The notes: generated by a model from the sequence alone, not told the origin. 64,000 nt of DNA from Streptomyces clavifer (GCA_014651175.1 BMWJ01000006.1:1-64000); one strand, 5' to 3'; counted from the stretch's first letter, positions 29,825 to 38,829 are shown. Numbers and translations are program-made.

Positions 29825-31417
29825 GTGGCCCGGCGACCACTCCCCCGCATTCTGAGCAGCGGCGGCGCATCGATCACTCGCAGTCGCGAGATCGCGCGCA
29901 CGGCCGCCGACAACGCCACCGACGTCCTCCATCCGCTGATCACGGTCACCCGTGGTCTGCGGCTGCTGGCGGCAGCAGGACGGCAGAAGTGGGCCGCGAC
30001 GCCCAGGGACCGGCGCGGGCACGTGCTGTTCCTCGTCGCGGCCTGCGTCCTGGTGGTGGCGCTCATCCCCTACGGGCCCCTGCTGGCCCTGATCGCGGTG
30101 ATGGGCGCCGCCGCGTGGAGGGGGCGGGAGCGGACACCCGCGAGGACCGGCCCCGACGAGGCGGAGACGGCGCGGCTCCGGGCGCTCTACGAGGCCCTGG
30201 TGCCGCACTTCTCCACGGCCGACGACCCCGGGCCGCTGTTCTCCCGCGGCGGTGACTGGGAGGAGGCCTTCGGAACCTCGTACGCGTTCGACGCCGACGG
30301 CCGCCTCACCCGGCTCCAGGTGCATTACCCGGCGTACTTCACGGACGGCGAGCCCGACTGCCGGGCCCGGGTCGAACAGGTGCTTCACGCCAAGTCGGGC
30401 CGGGGCCGCGAGTACCACTTCGCCTGGGACGAGGAGAGCAACCACCTCCTCATGACCGTCCTCGCGGCGCTCCCCACCACGATCGCCGCCCAGCGCTTCG
30501 TCACCGCCCCCGGGGAGACCGTGCTGGGCTTCACCGACGCCGACGCGGTGCAGCGCACCGTCCCGGTGCGGGACGGCGACGTGACGCGCGACGCCTCGCC
30601 GGTGATCTGGCGCACCGGCTCCCGTTCGACGGAGCCGCACCTGCTGGCCGTCGGGCACCCCGGCAGCGGCACCACCACCCTGATGCGTTCCCTCGCCCTG
30701 CAGGCGCTCCAGTACGGCGACGTCCTCGTCGTCGAGGGCGGCGGGACCGGGGAGTACGGCTTCCTGACCGGTCGGGACGGTGTGCTCGCCGTGGAGTGCG
30801 GGCTGGCCGGAGCCCTCTCGACGCTCGAATGGGCCGCGCACGAGACCGAGCGGAGGCTGATCGCCGCCAACCGGGCCCGCCAGTCCGGCCACCCCGAGCC
30901 CGAGGACATCAAGCGCCCCCTCTGGATCCTGCTGGACCGCCCGAGCGTCTTCGGACACCTGGCGGCGGCCGACGGCAGGCAGGATCCGCAGGAACTGCTC
31001 GAGGTGCCGCTGCGGCACGGCCGCGCCGCCGGGGTGACGGTCGTCGTCGCGGACCAGTTCGACAGCCTGGACACCCTCACGGAGGCCGTGCGGACCCGCA
31101 CGCGGGCCCGCGCCGTCCTCGGTCCGGCCACCCGCGAAGAGGCAGAGTCGGTCCTGGGCGCCTCGCCGCACACCACGCCGACGCCGGACGTACCCCCGGG
31201 CCGGGGCTACGCCCGCCTCGGCACCGGACCGGTCCTGCGGCTCCAGGTGCCCGTCACCCCGGACCCGTACGACGGCGCCACGAGCGAGGCGCACCGGGAG
31301 GCCGTGCTCGACCTGCTGCCCGGTGGACCGGCCCCGGCCACCCCGGTGGAATCCGGGGCCGCCGAGCCGAAGCGCCTGGACGCGCTGGTCACCGCGCCGG
31401 CCGTCGCCGAGGGATGA
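29825..31417 (+). CDS. FtsK/TraG-like membrane ATPase with degenerate P-loop
   Basis: This 530-residue protein has hydrophobic helices at about 64-98 (HVLFLVAACVLVVALIPYGP, LLALIAVMGAAAW). A middle domain follows, then a RecA-like fold near residues 275-450. The P-loop position reads GHPGSGTTTL: Thr283 stands where the Walker A lysine should be. A Walker B-like strand is RPLWILLDRPS, and the late TVVVADQFDSLD fits a sensor strand. It resembles DNA-pumping FtsK/SpoIIIE/TraG proteins but is probably a weak or inactive ATPase. The GTG start has AGGAG upstream. It follows the 64-residue membrane protein and converges with mocR with a 12-bp gap. Confidence 0.72.
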   Translation: MARRPLPRILSSGGASITRSREIARTAADNATDVLHPLITVTRGLRLLAAAGRQKWAATPRDRRGHVLFLVAACVLVVALIPYGPLLALIAVMGAAAWRGRERTPARTGPDEAETARLRALYEALVPHFSTADDPGPLFSRGGDWEEAFGTSYAFDADGRLTRLQVHYPAYFTDGEPDCRARVEQVLHAKSGRGREYHFAWDEESNHLLMTVLAALPTTIAAQRFVTAPGETVLGFTDADAVQRTVPVRDGDVTRDASPVIWRTGSRSTEPHLLAVGHPGSGTTTLMRSLALQALQYGDVLVVEGGGTGEYGFLTGRDGVLAVECGLAGALSTLEWAAHETERRLIAANRARQSGHPEPEDIKRPLWILLDRPSVFGHLAAADGRQDPQELLEVPLRHGRAAGVTVVVADQFDSLDTLTEAVRTRTRARAVLGPATREEAESVLGASPHTTPTPDVPPGRGYARLGTGPVLRLQVPVTPDPYDGATSEAHREAVLDLLPGGPAPATPVESGAAEPKRLDALVTAPAVAEG

Positions 31418-31429
31418 GAGCCGGGGACC

Positions 31430-32926
31430 TCAGGCCACGAACGTCCGTGGCACCTCGGCTCCCGCGCCCGCGCCCGACCCGACCAGCTCGGCGGCCGCGG
31501 CGAGCCGCAGTGCGGCCTCCTCCGCGACCGGGCCGCCCACCGTGAAGGGCAGGCGCACATAGCCCTCGAAGGCCCCGTCGACCCCGAAGCGGGGGCCCGA
31601 AGGGACCCGTACACCCACCCGCTCACCCGCCACGGCGAGCCGCGAACCGGAGAGCCCACCCGTGCGTACCCAGAGGGTCAGACCCCCGCGCGGCACCTCG
31701 AACTCCCAGTCGGGCAGCTCCCGGCGCACCGCCCGGACCAGGTCGTCCCTGTTGTCGCGCGCCTGGTCGCGCCGGACCGCGACGGCCTGCTCCCAGCCGC
31801 CGGTGCGCATCAGCCAGTTGATGGCGAGCTGTTCCAGGACGGGCGTGCCCATGTCCGCGTACGCACGGGCCGCCACCAGGCTGCGGATGACGTCCGGCGC
31901 CGCCCGGACCCAGCCGATCCGCATGCCGGCCCAGAAGGCCTTGCTCGCGGATCCCACGGTCAGGACCGTGCTGCCCGCCGGGTCGAAGGCGCAGACCCGG
32001 CGCGGCATCTCGACGTCGGCGTCCAGGTGCAGCTCGTTCATGGTCTCGTCGACCACCAGGACCGTGCCTGCGGAGCGGGCGGCCTCGACCAGCGCGCGGC
32101 GCTGCTGTTCGTCGGCGAGCGCCCCCGTGGGGTTGTGGAAGTCCGCGACGACGTAGGCCAGCCGGGGCGCGGCGTCCCGCAGGACCTGCCGCCACCGGTT
32201 CATGTCCCAGCCGCCGAGCCCTTCCTCCATCGCCACGGGCACCAGCCTGGCGCCCGCCTCCCTCATCAGCTGGAGGATGTTGGCGTAGCTCGGGGACTCG
32301 ACGGCGATGCGCTCGCCGCGCCCGGCGAAGAGGTGGCAGATCGCGTCGATGGCACCCATCGCGCCGGTGGTGACCATGATCTGCTCCGGCATCGTGGGGA
32401 TGCCGCGTTCGGTGTAGCGGTCGGCGATCATCTGCCGCAGCGCGGGCAGGCCAGCCGGGTAGTCGCCGTGGGTGTGCGCGTACGGCGGCAGCTCCTCCAG
32501 GGCACCCTGCACCGCCCTGGTCAGCCACGGCTCCGGGGCCGGCAGGGAGGCGCAGCCCAGGTCGATCATCGAGCCGAGCGCCTCCGGGGGCAGGGGTTCG
32601 AGGCCGCGGGCGGGCAGCGGATTGCCCGCCGGCACCGCGGTCCAGCTGCCGGCTCCGCGCCGGGACTCCAGGAAGCCCTCCGCGCGGAGCGCCTCGTAGG
32701 CCGCGGCGACGGTGGTCCGGCTGAGCGAGAGGGAGAGGGCGAGTTCCCGTTCGGCGGGGAGCCGGGCGGCGACCGGGACCCTGCCCTCCAGCACGAGCAG
32801 CCGCACACCGTCGGCCAGGGCGCGGTAGGCGGGCGGCTTGCGGCTGCCGGGCGCCACGGGACGCTGTTGCGCCCGGAGCTGCCGGGCGAGCTGCGCCGCA
32901 CCGACCGTCGAAGTCCACTGCGCCAT
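31430..32926 (-). CDS. MocR/GntR-family regulator with aminotransferase-like domain
   Basis: This is a 498-residue MocR-type regulator. The GntR winged helix covers about residues 35-105 (PAYRALADGVRLLVLEGRVP, RLPAERELALSLSLSRTTVA). A fold-type I aminotransferase domain follows, with TTGAMGAIDAICHLF, YVVADFHNPTG and VGSASKAFWAGMRIGW, where Lys329 should hold PLP. Such proteins sense PLP or an amino compound. It is transcribed divergently from yczE, and a perfect inverted repeat lies between them. MocR-YczE pairs are widespread (established for YczR/YczE), so control of yczE and of itself is likely. The ATG at 32926 starts the usual MAQW-type N-terminus; an upstream extension is not conserved-looking. 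Confidence 0.88.
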   Translation of the reverse strand: MAQWTSTVGAAQLARQLRAQQRPVAPGSRKPPAYRALADGVRLLVLEGRVPVAARLPAERELALSLSLSRTTVAAAYEALRAEGFLESRRGAGSWTAVPAGNPLPARGLEPLPPEALGSMIDLGCASLPAPEPWLTRAVQGALEELPPYAHTHGDYPAGLPALRQMIADRYTERGIPTMPEQIMVTTGAMGAIDAICHLFAGRGERIAVESPSYANILQLMREAGARLVPVAMEEGLGGWDMNRWRQVLRDAAPRLAYVVADFHNPTGALADEQQRRALVEAARSAGTVLVVDETMNELHLDADVEMPRRVCAFDPAGSTVLTVGSASKAFWAGMRIGWVRAAPDVIRSLVAARAYADMGTPVLEQLAINWLMRTGGWEQAVAVRRDQARDNRDDLVRAVRRELPDWEFEVPRGGLTLWVRTGGLSGSRLAVAGERVGVRVPSGPRFGVDGAFEGYVRLPFTVGGPVAEEAALRLAAAAELVGSGAGAGAEVPRTFVA

Positions 32927-32947
32927 GGAAATCAGTCCACCTTCCTC

Positions 32948-32974
32948 GGATTGGCCATAGTTTGCAGCCAATCC
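32948..32974. promoter_or_regulatory. Inverted-repeat operator between mocR and yczE
   Basis: GGATTGGC (32948-32955) and GCCAATCC (32967-32974) form a perfect 8-bp inverted repeat with an 11-nt spacer. It lies 21 bp upstream of mocR and 50 bp upstream of yczE, the natural place for a MocR-family binding site. Confidence 0.6.
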
Positions 32975-33024
32975 CCTGCCACAGAGTGACACACAGCAGT
33001 CCACCAACACACAGGGAGCACCAC

Positions 33025-33693
33025 GTGTCCGACACCACTGCCCGGAGCGGGTCCCGTCTCCCCCGGCGGCTGACCCATCTGTACGTGGGTCTGGCCCTGT
33101 ACGGGGCCAGCTCGGCGCTCCTGGTCCGTGCCGGGCTCGGCCTCGAACCCTGGGGTGTGCTGCACCAGGGCCTCGCCGAGCGGACCGGCATCTCCATCGG
33201 AGTCGTCTCGATCATCGTCGGGGCGGTCGTGCTGCTCCTGTGGATCCCGATCAGGCAGCGACCGGGGCTCGGCACCGTCTCCAACGTCTTCGCCGTCGGC
33301 ATCGCGATGGACGGCACCCTGGCCCTCGTGCCGGACGTCCACGGGCTCGGCGCGCAGATACCGGTGATGGCGGCGGGCATCGCGCTCAACGGAGTCGCCA
33401 CGGGGCTGTACATCTCGGCGCGCTTCGGCCCCGGCCCGCGCGACGGGCTGATGACCGGACTGCACCGGCTGACCGGGCGTTCGATCCGGCTGGTGCGCAC
33501 GGCGATCGAGGTGGCCGTGGTGGCGACCGGCTTCCTGCTCGGCGGTTCGCTCGGCGTGGGCACCGTGCTGTACGCCCTGGCGATCGGCCCGCTCGCCCAG
33601 TTCTTCCTGCGCGTCTTCGCCCTCCCCTCGCCGGACGCCGGCACCCCCGACGTCGCCGGCCGGACACCGCGAGGGGCGATACTTCCGCGGTGA
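33025..33693 (+). CDS. yczE: YczE/YitT-like integral membrane protein
   Basis: This 222-residue protein has about five membrane segments. The conserved start RLTHLYVGLALYGASSALLV leads to LGLEPWGVLHQGLAERTGIS and a middle GLYISARFGPGPRDGLMTGL, which match the YczE (COG2364) family. The function is unresolved; transport of a vitamin B6- or amine-related compound has been suggested from its linkage to MocR regulators. The GTG start has AGGGAG upstream. It is divergent from mocR and its stop overlaps the GDPD start (GTGA), so the two are co-translated. Confidence 0.88.
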   Translation: MSDTTARSGSRLPRRLTHLYVGLALYGASSALLVRAGLGLEPWGVLHQGLAERTGISIGVVSIIVGAVVLLLWIPIRQRPGLGTVSNVFAVGIAMDGTLALVPDVHGLGAQIPVMAAGIALNGVATGLYISARFGPGPRDGLMTGLHRLTGRSIRLVRTAIEVAVVATGFLLGGSLGVGTVLYALAIGPLAQFFLRVFALPSPDAGTPDVAGRTPRGAILPR

Positions 33694-34463
33694 CCACAGC
33701 ACCTTCCGCACGCCACCCCTATCTGGACCACCCGTCGACGATTCCGTTCGCCCACCGCGGCGGGGCGGCGGACGGGGTGGAGAACACGGCAGCCGCCTTC
33801 CGGCGGGCCGCCGGGGCGGGCTACCGCTACTTCGAGACCGACGTGCACACCACCGCGGACGGCCGCCTGGTGGCGTTCCACGACGCCACCCTGGACCGGG
33901 TGACCGACTCCCGCGGCCGGATGGCCGAGCTCCCCTGGAGCGAGGTGAGCCGGGCGCGGGTGGGGGGCACCGAGCCTCTGGCGCTGTTCGAGGAACTGCT
34001 GGAGGAGTTCCCCGACGCCCGCTGGAACGTGGACGTCAAGGCGGAGCCGGCCCTCGTCCCGCTCATCGAGCTGATCCGCAGGACCGCCGCCTGGGACCGG
34101 GTGTGCGTGGGGTCGTTCTCCGAGGCCAGGGTGGCCAGGGCGCACCGCCTCGGGGGCCCGCACCTGGCCACCTCCTACGGGGTGCGCGGTGTGCTCGGCC
34201 TGCGCCTGCGCTCCTACGGAATACCGGCGGCGCTCCGCGCGGGAGCCGTGTGCGCACAGGTCCCGGAGACCCAGAACGGCATCAGGGTGGTCGACCGGCG
34301 CTTCGTCCGTGCGGCGCACGCACGCGGTCTGCAGGTCCACGTCTGGACGGTCAACGAACCGGACCGGATGGCCGCACTCCTGGACCTCGGGGTGGATGGC
34401 ATCATGACCGATCACATCGAGACGCTGCGCACGGTGCTGAGCGAGCGGGGGGCCTGGGCCTGA
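33690..34463 (+). CDS. Glycerophosphodiester phosphodiesterase family protein
   Basis: This 257-residue GDPD enzyme hydrolyses glycerophosphodiesters to glycerol-3-phosphate and an alcohol. Catalytic and metal motifs are clear: IPFAHRGGAADGVENT near residues 17-32 (His-Arg and Glu), FETDVHTTADGRLVAFHD at about 49-66, NVDVKAEP with the third acidic ligand, and the ending VDGIMTDH. No signal peptide is seen, so it is cytoplasmic or membrane-associated. GTG at 33690 overlaps the yczE stop by 4 bp. Confidence 0.9.
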   Translation: MTTAPSARHPYLDHPSTIPFAHRGGAADGVENTAAAFRRAAGAGYRYFETDVHTTADGRLVAFHDATLDRVTDSRGRMAELPWSEVSRARVGGTEPLALFEELLEEFPDARWNVDVKAEPALVPLIELIRRTAAWDRVCVGSFSEARVARAHRLGGPHLATSYGVRGVLGLRLRSYGIPAALRAGAVCAQVPETQNGIRVVDRRFVRAAHARGLQVHVWTVNEPDRMAALLDLGVDGIMTDHIETLRTVLSERGAWA

Positions 34464-34509
34464 CGCCGGGCCCTGCCGCGTCCGCACGGTACGAACGAGG
34501 GGACTCGGC

Positions 34510-35874
34510 GTGAGCACCGGTACCGCAGGAACGGCCGACCCGGCGGAACGGCCCCCCGGGGACGCCGAGCGCAGACGCGAACAACGGGGCTGGTACTTCT
34601 ACGACTTCGCCTGTTCGGTCTATTCGACCAGTGTCCTCACCGTCTTCCTCGGCCCCTACCTGACGTCGATAGCCAAGGCCGCCGCCGACGCGGAGGGCTT
34701 CGTGCACCCGCTGGGGATACCGGTGCGGGCCGGCTCCCTCTTCGCCTACGCCGTCTCGGCGTCGGTCCTGGTGGCGGTGATCGTGATGCCGCTCGCGGGC
34801 GCCGCCGCGGACCGCACCGGCCGCAAGAAGCCGCTGCTCGCGGCGGCCGCGTACGTGGGTGCCACGGCGACGGCCTGCATGTTCTTCCTGGACGGGCAGC
34901 GCTACCTGCTGGGCGCCTTCCTGCTGATCGTGGCGAACGCGTCGATCTCCGTGTCGATGGTCCTGTACAACGCCTATCTGCCGCAGATCGCCGCGCCGGA
35001 GGAACGCGACGCGGTCTCCTCGCGCGGCTGGGCCTTCGGGTACACCTCGGGGGCACTCGTCCTCGTCCTGAACCTGGTCCTCTACACGGGCCACGACTCC
35101 TTCGGACTCTCGGAGTCCGACGCGGTCCGGATCTGCCTCGCCTCGGCCGGCGTGTGGTGGGGCGCCTTCACGCTCGTACCGCTGCGACGGCTGCGCGACC
35201 GGCGGGTGCCGCCCGGCGGCGAGGGCGCGGTCGGCTCCGGCTGGCGGCAGCTGATCGCGACGTTGCGCGACATGCGCCGCCATCCGCTCACGCTCTCCTT
35301 CCTGCTCGCCTACCTCGTGTACAACGACGGCATCCAGACGGTGATCTCGCAGGCCTCGCTGTACGGGTCCGAGGAGCTCGGGCTCGATCAGACGACACTG
35401 ATCACCGCGGTCCTGCTGGTCCAGGTGCTCGCGGTGGCGGGGGCGCTCGGCATGGGGCGGCTCGCCCGCGTGTACGGCGCGAAGCGCACGATTCTCGCCT
35501 CACTGGTCGTCTGGACGCTGATCCTCGCCGCCGCCTACCTGCTGCCCGCCGACGCGCCCGTGTTCTTCTACAGCCTCGCGGCCGCGATCGGTCTGGTGCT
35601 GGGCGGCAGCCAGGCGCTCTCGCGCTCACTGTTCTCGCACCTGGTGCCCCGCGGGAAGGAGGCGGAGTACTTCTCGGCGTACGAGATGAGCGACCGGGGA
35701 CTCAGCTGGCTGGGGCCCCTGGTCTTCGGTCTGGGCTACCAGCTGACCGGCAGCTACCGGGATGCGATCCTCTCCCTGGTGATCTTCTTCGCCCTGGGTT
35801 CGCTGCTGCTCGCGCGGGTCCCGGTCCGGGCTGCCGTGGCCGCCGCGGGCAACCCCGTGCCGGACCGTATTTAG
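34510..35874 (+). CDS. MFS transporter of the UMF1/Atg22-like family
   Basis: This 454-residue permease has about 12 membrane helices. GWYFYDFACSVYSTSVLTVF near residues 27-46 is the signature of UMF1-type transporters. ADRTGRKKPLLA is the loop 2-3 motif, and SYTSGA-like FGYTSGALVLVLNLVLYTG occurs mid-protein. YNDGIQTVISQASLYGSEEL is also family-typical. The substrate is unknown (yeast Atg22 exports amino acids from the vacuole). The GTG start has GAGGGGA upstream. It lies 46 bp after the GDPD gene and may be in the same operon. Confidence 0.88.
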   Translation: MSTGTAGTADPAERPPGDAERRREQRGWYFYDFACSVYSTSVLTVFLGPYLTSIAKAAADAEGFVHPLGIPVRAGSLFAYAVSASVLVAVIVMPLAGAAADRTGRKKPLLAAAAYVGATATACMFFLDGQRYLLGAFLLIVANASISVSMVLYNAYLPQIAAPEERDAVSSRGWAFGYTSGALVLVLNLVLYTGHDSFGLSESDAVRICLASAGVWWGAFTLVPLRRLRDRRVPPGGEGAVGSGWRQLIATLRDMRRHPLTLSFLLAYLVYNDGIQTVISQASLYGSEELGLDQTTLITAVLLVQVLAVAGALGMGRLARVYGAKRTILASLVVWTLILAAAYLLPADAPVFFYSLAAAIGLVLGGSQALSRSLFSHLVPRGKEAEYFSAYEMSDRGLSWLGPLVFGLGYQLTGSYRDAILSLVIFFALGSLLLARVPVRAAVAAAGNPVPDRI

Positions 35875-36052
35875 ACGCAGAAGTGAAAGGCCGGTAGTGT
35901 ACGCCTTTGGTCTGCCCGGCGGACCGTTACTGCGAGTGGAAGAAGCCGAACCGCTGGGTGACAACTTCTCCCACAAGTGACAAACCGGGCACCGATGGGT
36001 AATCAAACCCAGATACAGCAGCGGCACGACGGGCGACGCATGACCGGCAACG

Positions 36053-36078
36053 GGAATCTTTGCCGCCGACCGGACGTT
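36053..36078 (+). promoter_or_regulatory. SigmaR-type promoter of rbpA
   Basis: GGAAT (36053-36057) and GTT (36076-36078) are separated by exactly 18 nt, the consensus for the thiol-stress sigma factor SigR of Streptomyces. Transcription would start about 55 nt before the rbpA ATG. In S. coelicolor rbpA is a known SigR target (established knowledge). Confidence 0.8.
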
Positions 36079-36139
36079 GACCGGATGACGACGACAGCGA
36101 CACCTGTCCTGTGGGCGACAAGCCCGGGAGGCACGATTC

Positions 36140-36514
36140 ATGAGTGAGCGAGCTCTCCGCGGTACGCGACTCGTGGTTACCAGCTACGAGACGGACCGCG
36201 GCATCGATCTGGCCCCGCGCCAGGCGGTGGAGTACGCATGCCCGAACGGCCATCGATTTGAGATGCCGTTCTCGGTAGAGGCGGACATTCCGGCGGAATG
36301 GGAGTGCAAGGCGTGCGGCGCCACGGCACTCCTGGTGGACGGGGACGGCCCCGAGGAGAAGAAGGGCAAGCCTGCGCGTACGCACTGGGACATGCTCATG
36401 GAGCGGCGCACCCGCGAGGAGCTGGAAGAGGTGCTGGCCGAGAGGCTGGCGGTTCTGCGCTCCGGAGCCATGAACATTGCCGTGCACCCGCGGGACAGCA
36501 GGAAGTCTGCCTGA
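36140..36514 (+). CDS. rbpA: RNA polymerase-binding protein RbpA
   Basis: This 124-residue transcription factor binds RNA polymerase and principal sigma factors, stabilises open complexes and contributes to basal rifampicin tolerance. The core domain has CPNGHRFEMPFSVEADIPAE and CKACG, giving Cys34, His38, Cys56 and Cys59 as possible zinc ligands. The basic linker EEKKGKPARTHWDML leads into the sigma-interaction helix RRTREELEEVLAERLAVLR. GGGAGG precedes the ATG. It is a single-gene unit between a SigR-type promoter at 36053-36078 and a 20-bp perfect terminator hairpin. Confidence 0.96.
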   Translation: MSERALRGTRLVVTSYETDRGIDLAPRQAVEYACPNGHRFEMPFSVEADIPAEWECKACGATALLVDGDGPEEKKGKPARTHWDMLMERRTREELEEVLAERLAVLRSGAMNIAVHPRDSRKSA

Positions 36515-36537
36515 CCGCGTAACACCGCACAGATCAA

Positions 36538-36582
36538 GAGCCGCGGGCCGTGACACAGCACATGTGTCACGGCCCGCGGCTC
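36538..36582. terminator. Very strong hairpin terminator after rbpA
   Basis: A perfect 20-bp inverted repeat spans 36538-36557 and 36563-36582 with a 5-nt loop. The arms begin GAGCCGCGGGCC and end with its complement. It is 24 bp past the rbpA stop and could also serve as a barrier toward the convergent fxsA side. Confidence 0.9.
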
Positions 36583-36840
36583 GTTCTGTACGGGTCCCCC
36601 GATCCGCGGGTGCCCGGGCTCCGCGCTTCGGAGGAGGGCCGGTTCGGCACGCCTCCGCCCGGCAGGCCACAGCCCCCGGCGCCCGGTTCCTCGGAGGGTC
36701 GGGCCTCCGGGGAGCTGTGAGAGGGCTCGGGGTGCTGTCATCGGGAGGGTGTTTCCCCGGGAGCCGGCGCCCGGCGGGCCGAGCCGTCGGTGGCTTCCGC
36801 GCTCGGGGGACGGCAGGAGTGAGCGGTCGGTGCGCTCCGC

Positions 36841-37443
36841 TCAGGGGGTCAGAGGCGGCCGGTGCGCGCCGTGGCCGTCATCGGGACCGGGGTGCTGCCG
36901 CGTGCCGTCCTCACGGATGACCTCGCCCTGGACCACCTTTCCGTCCGGCCGGTGCATACGGGCCTGCTGGAAGGCGTCGGAGAGACTGCCCGGCGCCGCG
37001 GTGCGCGCGATCCGGCGTTCGAGGGAGCGCTCCGCGTACCGGCTCAGCATCGACCGGACGGGGGGCAGCAGGAGCAGCAGCCCCGCTGCGTCGGAGATCA
37101 TGCCGGGGATCATCAGGAGCAGGCCGCCCAGCATCAGGAAGCCGTTGCCCCTGCCGCCCGACGGGGCGGCCGCGGGGGCGGCGGGTGCGCCGGGCTGCCC
37201 CGGCATCTGCTGCAGGGTCTCGGTGAGGTTGCGGAAGGCCCGCCGCCCCGCCCGCTTGATCACCACGGCTCCGAGCACGGCACCGGCGACCAGGATCAGA
37301 AGCACGGTGAACCCGTTCGCCGCGTCGGCGACGACGGTCAGCAGCCAGATCTCCAGCACCAGCCAGGCGGCGAGGCCCAGCGGCAGGACGGTACGGGCGC
37401 GTGAGCGCTGTGGACGGTTCGGAGGCGGTGTGCCGGTCGTCAT
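36841..37443 (-). CDS. fxsA: FxsA family membrane protein
   Basis: This is a 200-residue FxsA-like protein. Two hydrophobic helices near the start (TVLPLGLAAWLVLEIWLLTV and FTVLLILVAGAVLGAVVI) are followed by the RRAFRNLTETL turn. A second hydrophobic pair covers about 95-125 (GFLMLGGLLLMIPGMISDAA, GLLLLLPPVRS), and a hydrophilic tail ends the protein. E. coli FxsA interferes with phage T7 exclusion by F, but the general role is unknown. An insertion rich in Ala/Pro/Gly sits between the two halves. The ATG at 37443 begins the conserved region. It is on the same strand as ppm1, which lies 82 bp upstream of it in transcription order. Confidence 0.88.
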   Translation of the reverse strand: MTTGTPPPNRPQRSRARTVLPLGLAAWLVLEIWLLTVVADAANGFTVLLILVAGAVLGAVVIKRAGRRAFRNLTETLQQMPGQPGAPAAPAAAPSGGRGNGFLMLGGLLLMIPGMISDAAGLLLLLPPVRSMLSRYAERSLERRIARTAAPGSLSDAFQQARMHRPDGKVVQGEVIREDGTRQHPGPDDGHGAHRPPLTP

Positions 37444-37524
37444 GCACCCAGTGTGCCTGTAAGGGCGTGCAGACGGCGTAAGGGGGTGATCATGAGGCTC
37501 CGCCGCACCGGCCCCGGAGGGACC

Positions 37525-38292
37525 TCAGGAGGACTTGCGGCCCATGACCTTGGAGGCCCGGCTGGAGATGCCCCATCCGGTGACCCGCCACAGCGCCTCG
37601 ACGAGGATGTCGCGGCTCATCTTGGAGTCGCCGATCTCCCGCTCCATGAAGGTGATCGGTACCTCGACGACGTGGTATCCGGCTTCGACGGCCCGGCGGG
37701 CCAGGTCGACCTGGAAGCAGTAGCCCTGCGAGGCGACCTCTTCGAGGCCCAGTCCCTGCAGGGTGGGGGTGCGGAAGGCCCGGTAGCCGCCGGTGACGTC
37801 CCGGACCGACAGGCCGAGGAGCATCCGGGAGTAGAGGCTGCCTCCGCGCGAGATCATCTCTCGGTGCCTGGGCCAGTTGACCACCCGGCCGCCGGGCACC
37901 CAGCGCGAGCCGAGGACCAGGTCGGCGCCCTTCAGGGCGGTGAGGAGGCGGGGCAGTTCCTCGGGCTGGTGCGAACCGTCCGCGTCCATCTCGACCAGGA
38001 CGCCGAAGTCGTTGTCGGCTCCCCACTGGAAGCCGGCCAGGTAGGCGGCGCCCAGCCCCTCCTTGCCCTGGCGGTGCAGGACGTGCACCTGGCTGTCGGT
38101 GGCCGCGAGCTCGTCGGCGACCTTGCCGGTGCCGTCGGGGCTGTTGTCGTCGGCGACCAGGATGTCCGCTTCCGGAACGGCGGCGCGCACCCGGGCGACG
38201 ATCAGCTTGACGTTCTCGACCTCGTTGTAGGTCGGAATGATCACCAAGACTCTGCCGAGCGGGCCGAACTGCCTCTGACCGCCGTCGTTCAC
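37525..38292 (-). CDS. ppm1: Polyprenol monophosphomannose synthase
   Basis: This is a 255-residue GT2 glycosyltransferase that transfers mannose from GDP-mannose to polyprenyl phosphate, supplying the donor for protein O-mannosylation. Motifs are RVLVIIPTYNEVENVKLI at residues 14-31, DILVADDNSPDGTG near 43-56, the DxD-type EMDADGSHQPEEL with Asp103/Asp105, and DVTGGYRAFR. There is no fused acyltransferase domain as in mycobacterial Ppm1. In S. coelicolor the homologue is needed for phiC31 infection (established knowledge). The GTG start has AAGGGG upstream. Confidence 0.92.
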   Translation of the reverse strand: MNDGGQRQFGPLGRVLVIIPTYNEVENVKLIVARVRAAVPEADILVADDNSPDGTGKVADELAATDSQVHVLHRQGKEGLGAAYLAGFQWGADNDFGVLVEMDADGSHQPEELPRLLTALKGADLVLGSRWVPGGRVVNWPRHREMISRGGSLYSRMLLGLSVRDVTGGYRAFRTPTLQGLGLEEVASQGYCFQVDLARRAVEAGYHVVEVPITFMEREIGDSKMSRDILVEALWRVTGWGISSRASKVMGRKSS

Positions 38293-38829
38293 TACTGCCC
38301 CTTAAAGTCCGTACGCAAGGTGCACACCATATCCAGCGTGCCGCTGCCGGGCTCCGACGCGGTCGCGAGGCGACGCGTCACCCGTCCGGCCGGGCCGGAC
38401 AGAAGCATGGAACTGCGGACAGAACTGCGGATCGGGGCCCGGTGTCCTTCGGGCCGACCTGGGACCCGCTGGCTGCGGGTCGACCGAAAGCCGTTGTCTA
38501 CTGAACCTCCGGGCCCCACCCGGGTCCCACCTGCCGCCCGGACGAACGCTCCCCTCGCCCCGAGGCGCGGGCGCTGAACCTGGCTGTCAGGGATGGTGCG
38601 CCGGTGCGGCACACCGCCCCATGACCCAGCGGCGTTCGACGACTGCGTGGAGGTTTGACCGGTCGGACGTCCAGTGGTGGACCCGGCCGAACCTACCGGC
38701 CCCTGGGCGCTCTCTGTCAACAGCCGTGCGACCTGCGGTTTTCTCCGAAAGTCCCTGGTCAGTGCGGCGGGCGGACGGGTCGCGGCGGAGTGCCTGCGCC
38801 TACGATCGGCGGTACGGCACGTCCCTACG
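38293..38829. other. 537-bp intergenic region upstream of ppm1
   Basis: No gene is supported. A minus-strand open frame (38292-38720) is Ser/Gly/Thr-rich without homology and abuts ppm1, and is judged spurious. The stretch probably contains the ppm1 promoter and the end of the amidohydrolase transcript. Confidence 0.5.

Noticed and set aside
38292..38720. Minus-strand open frame just upstream of ppm1
   Set aside because: It is Ser/Gly/Arg-rich, has no ribosome site or recognisable motif, and ends exactly at the ppm1 start region.
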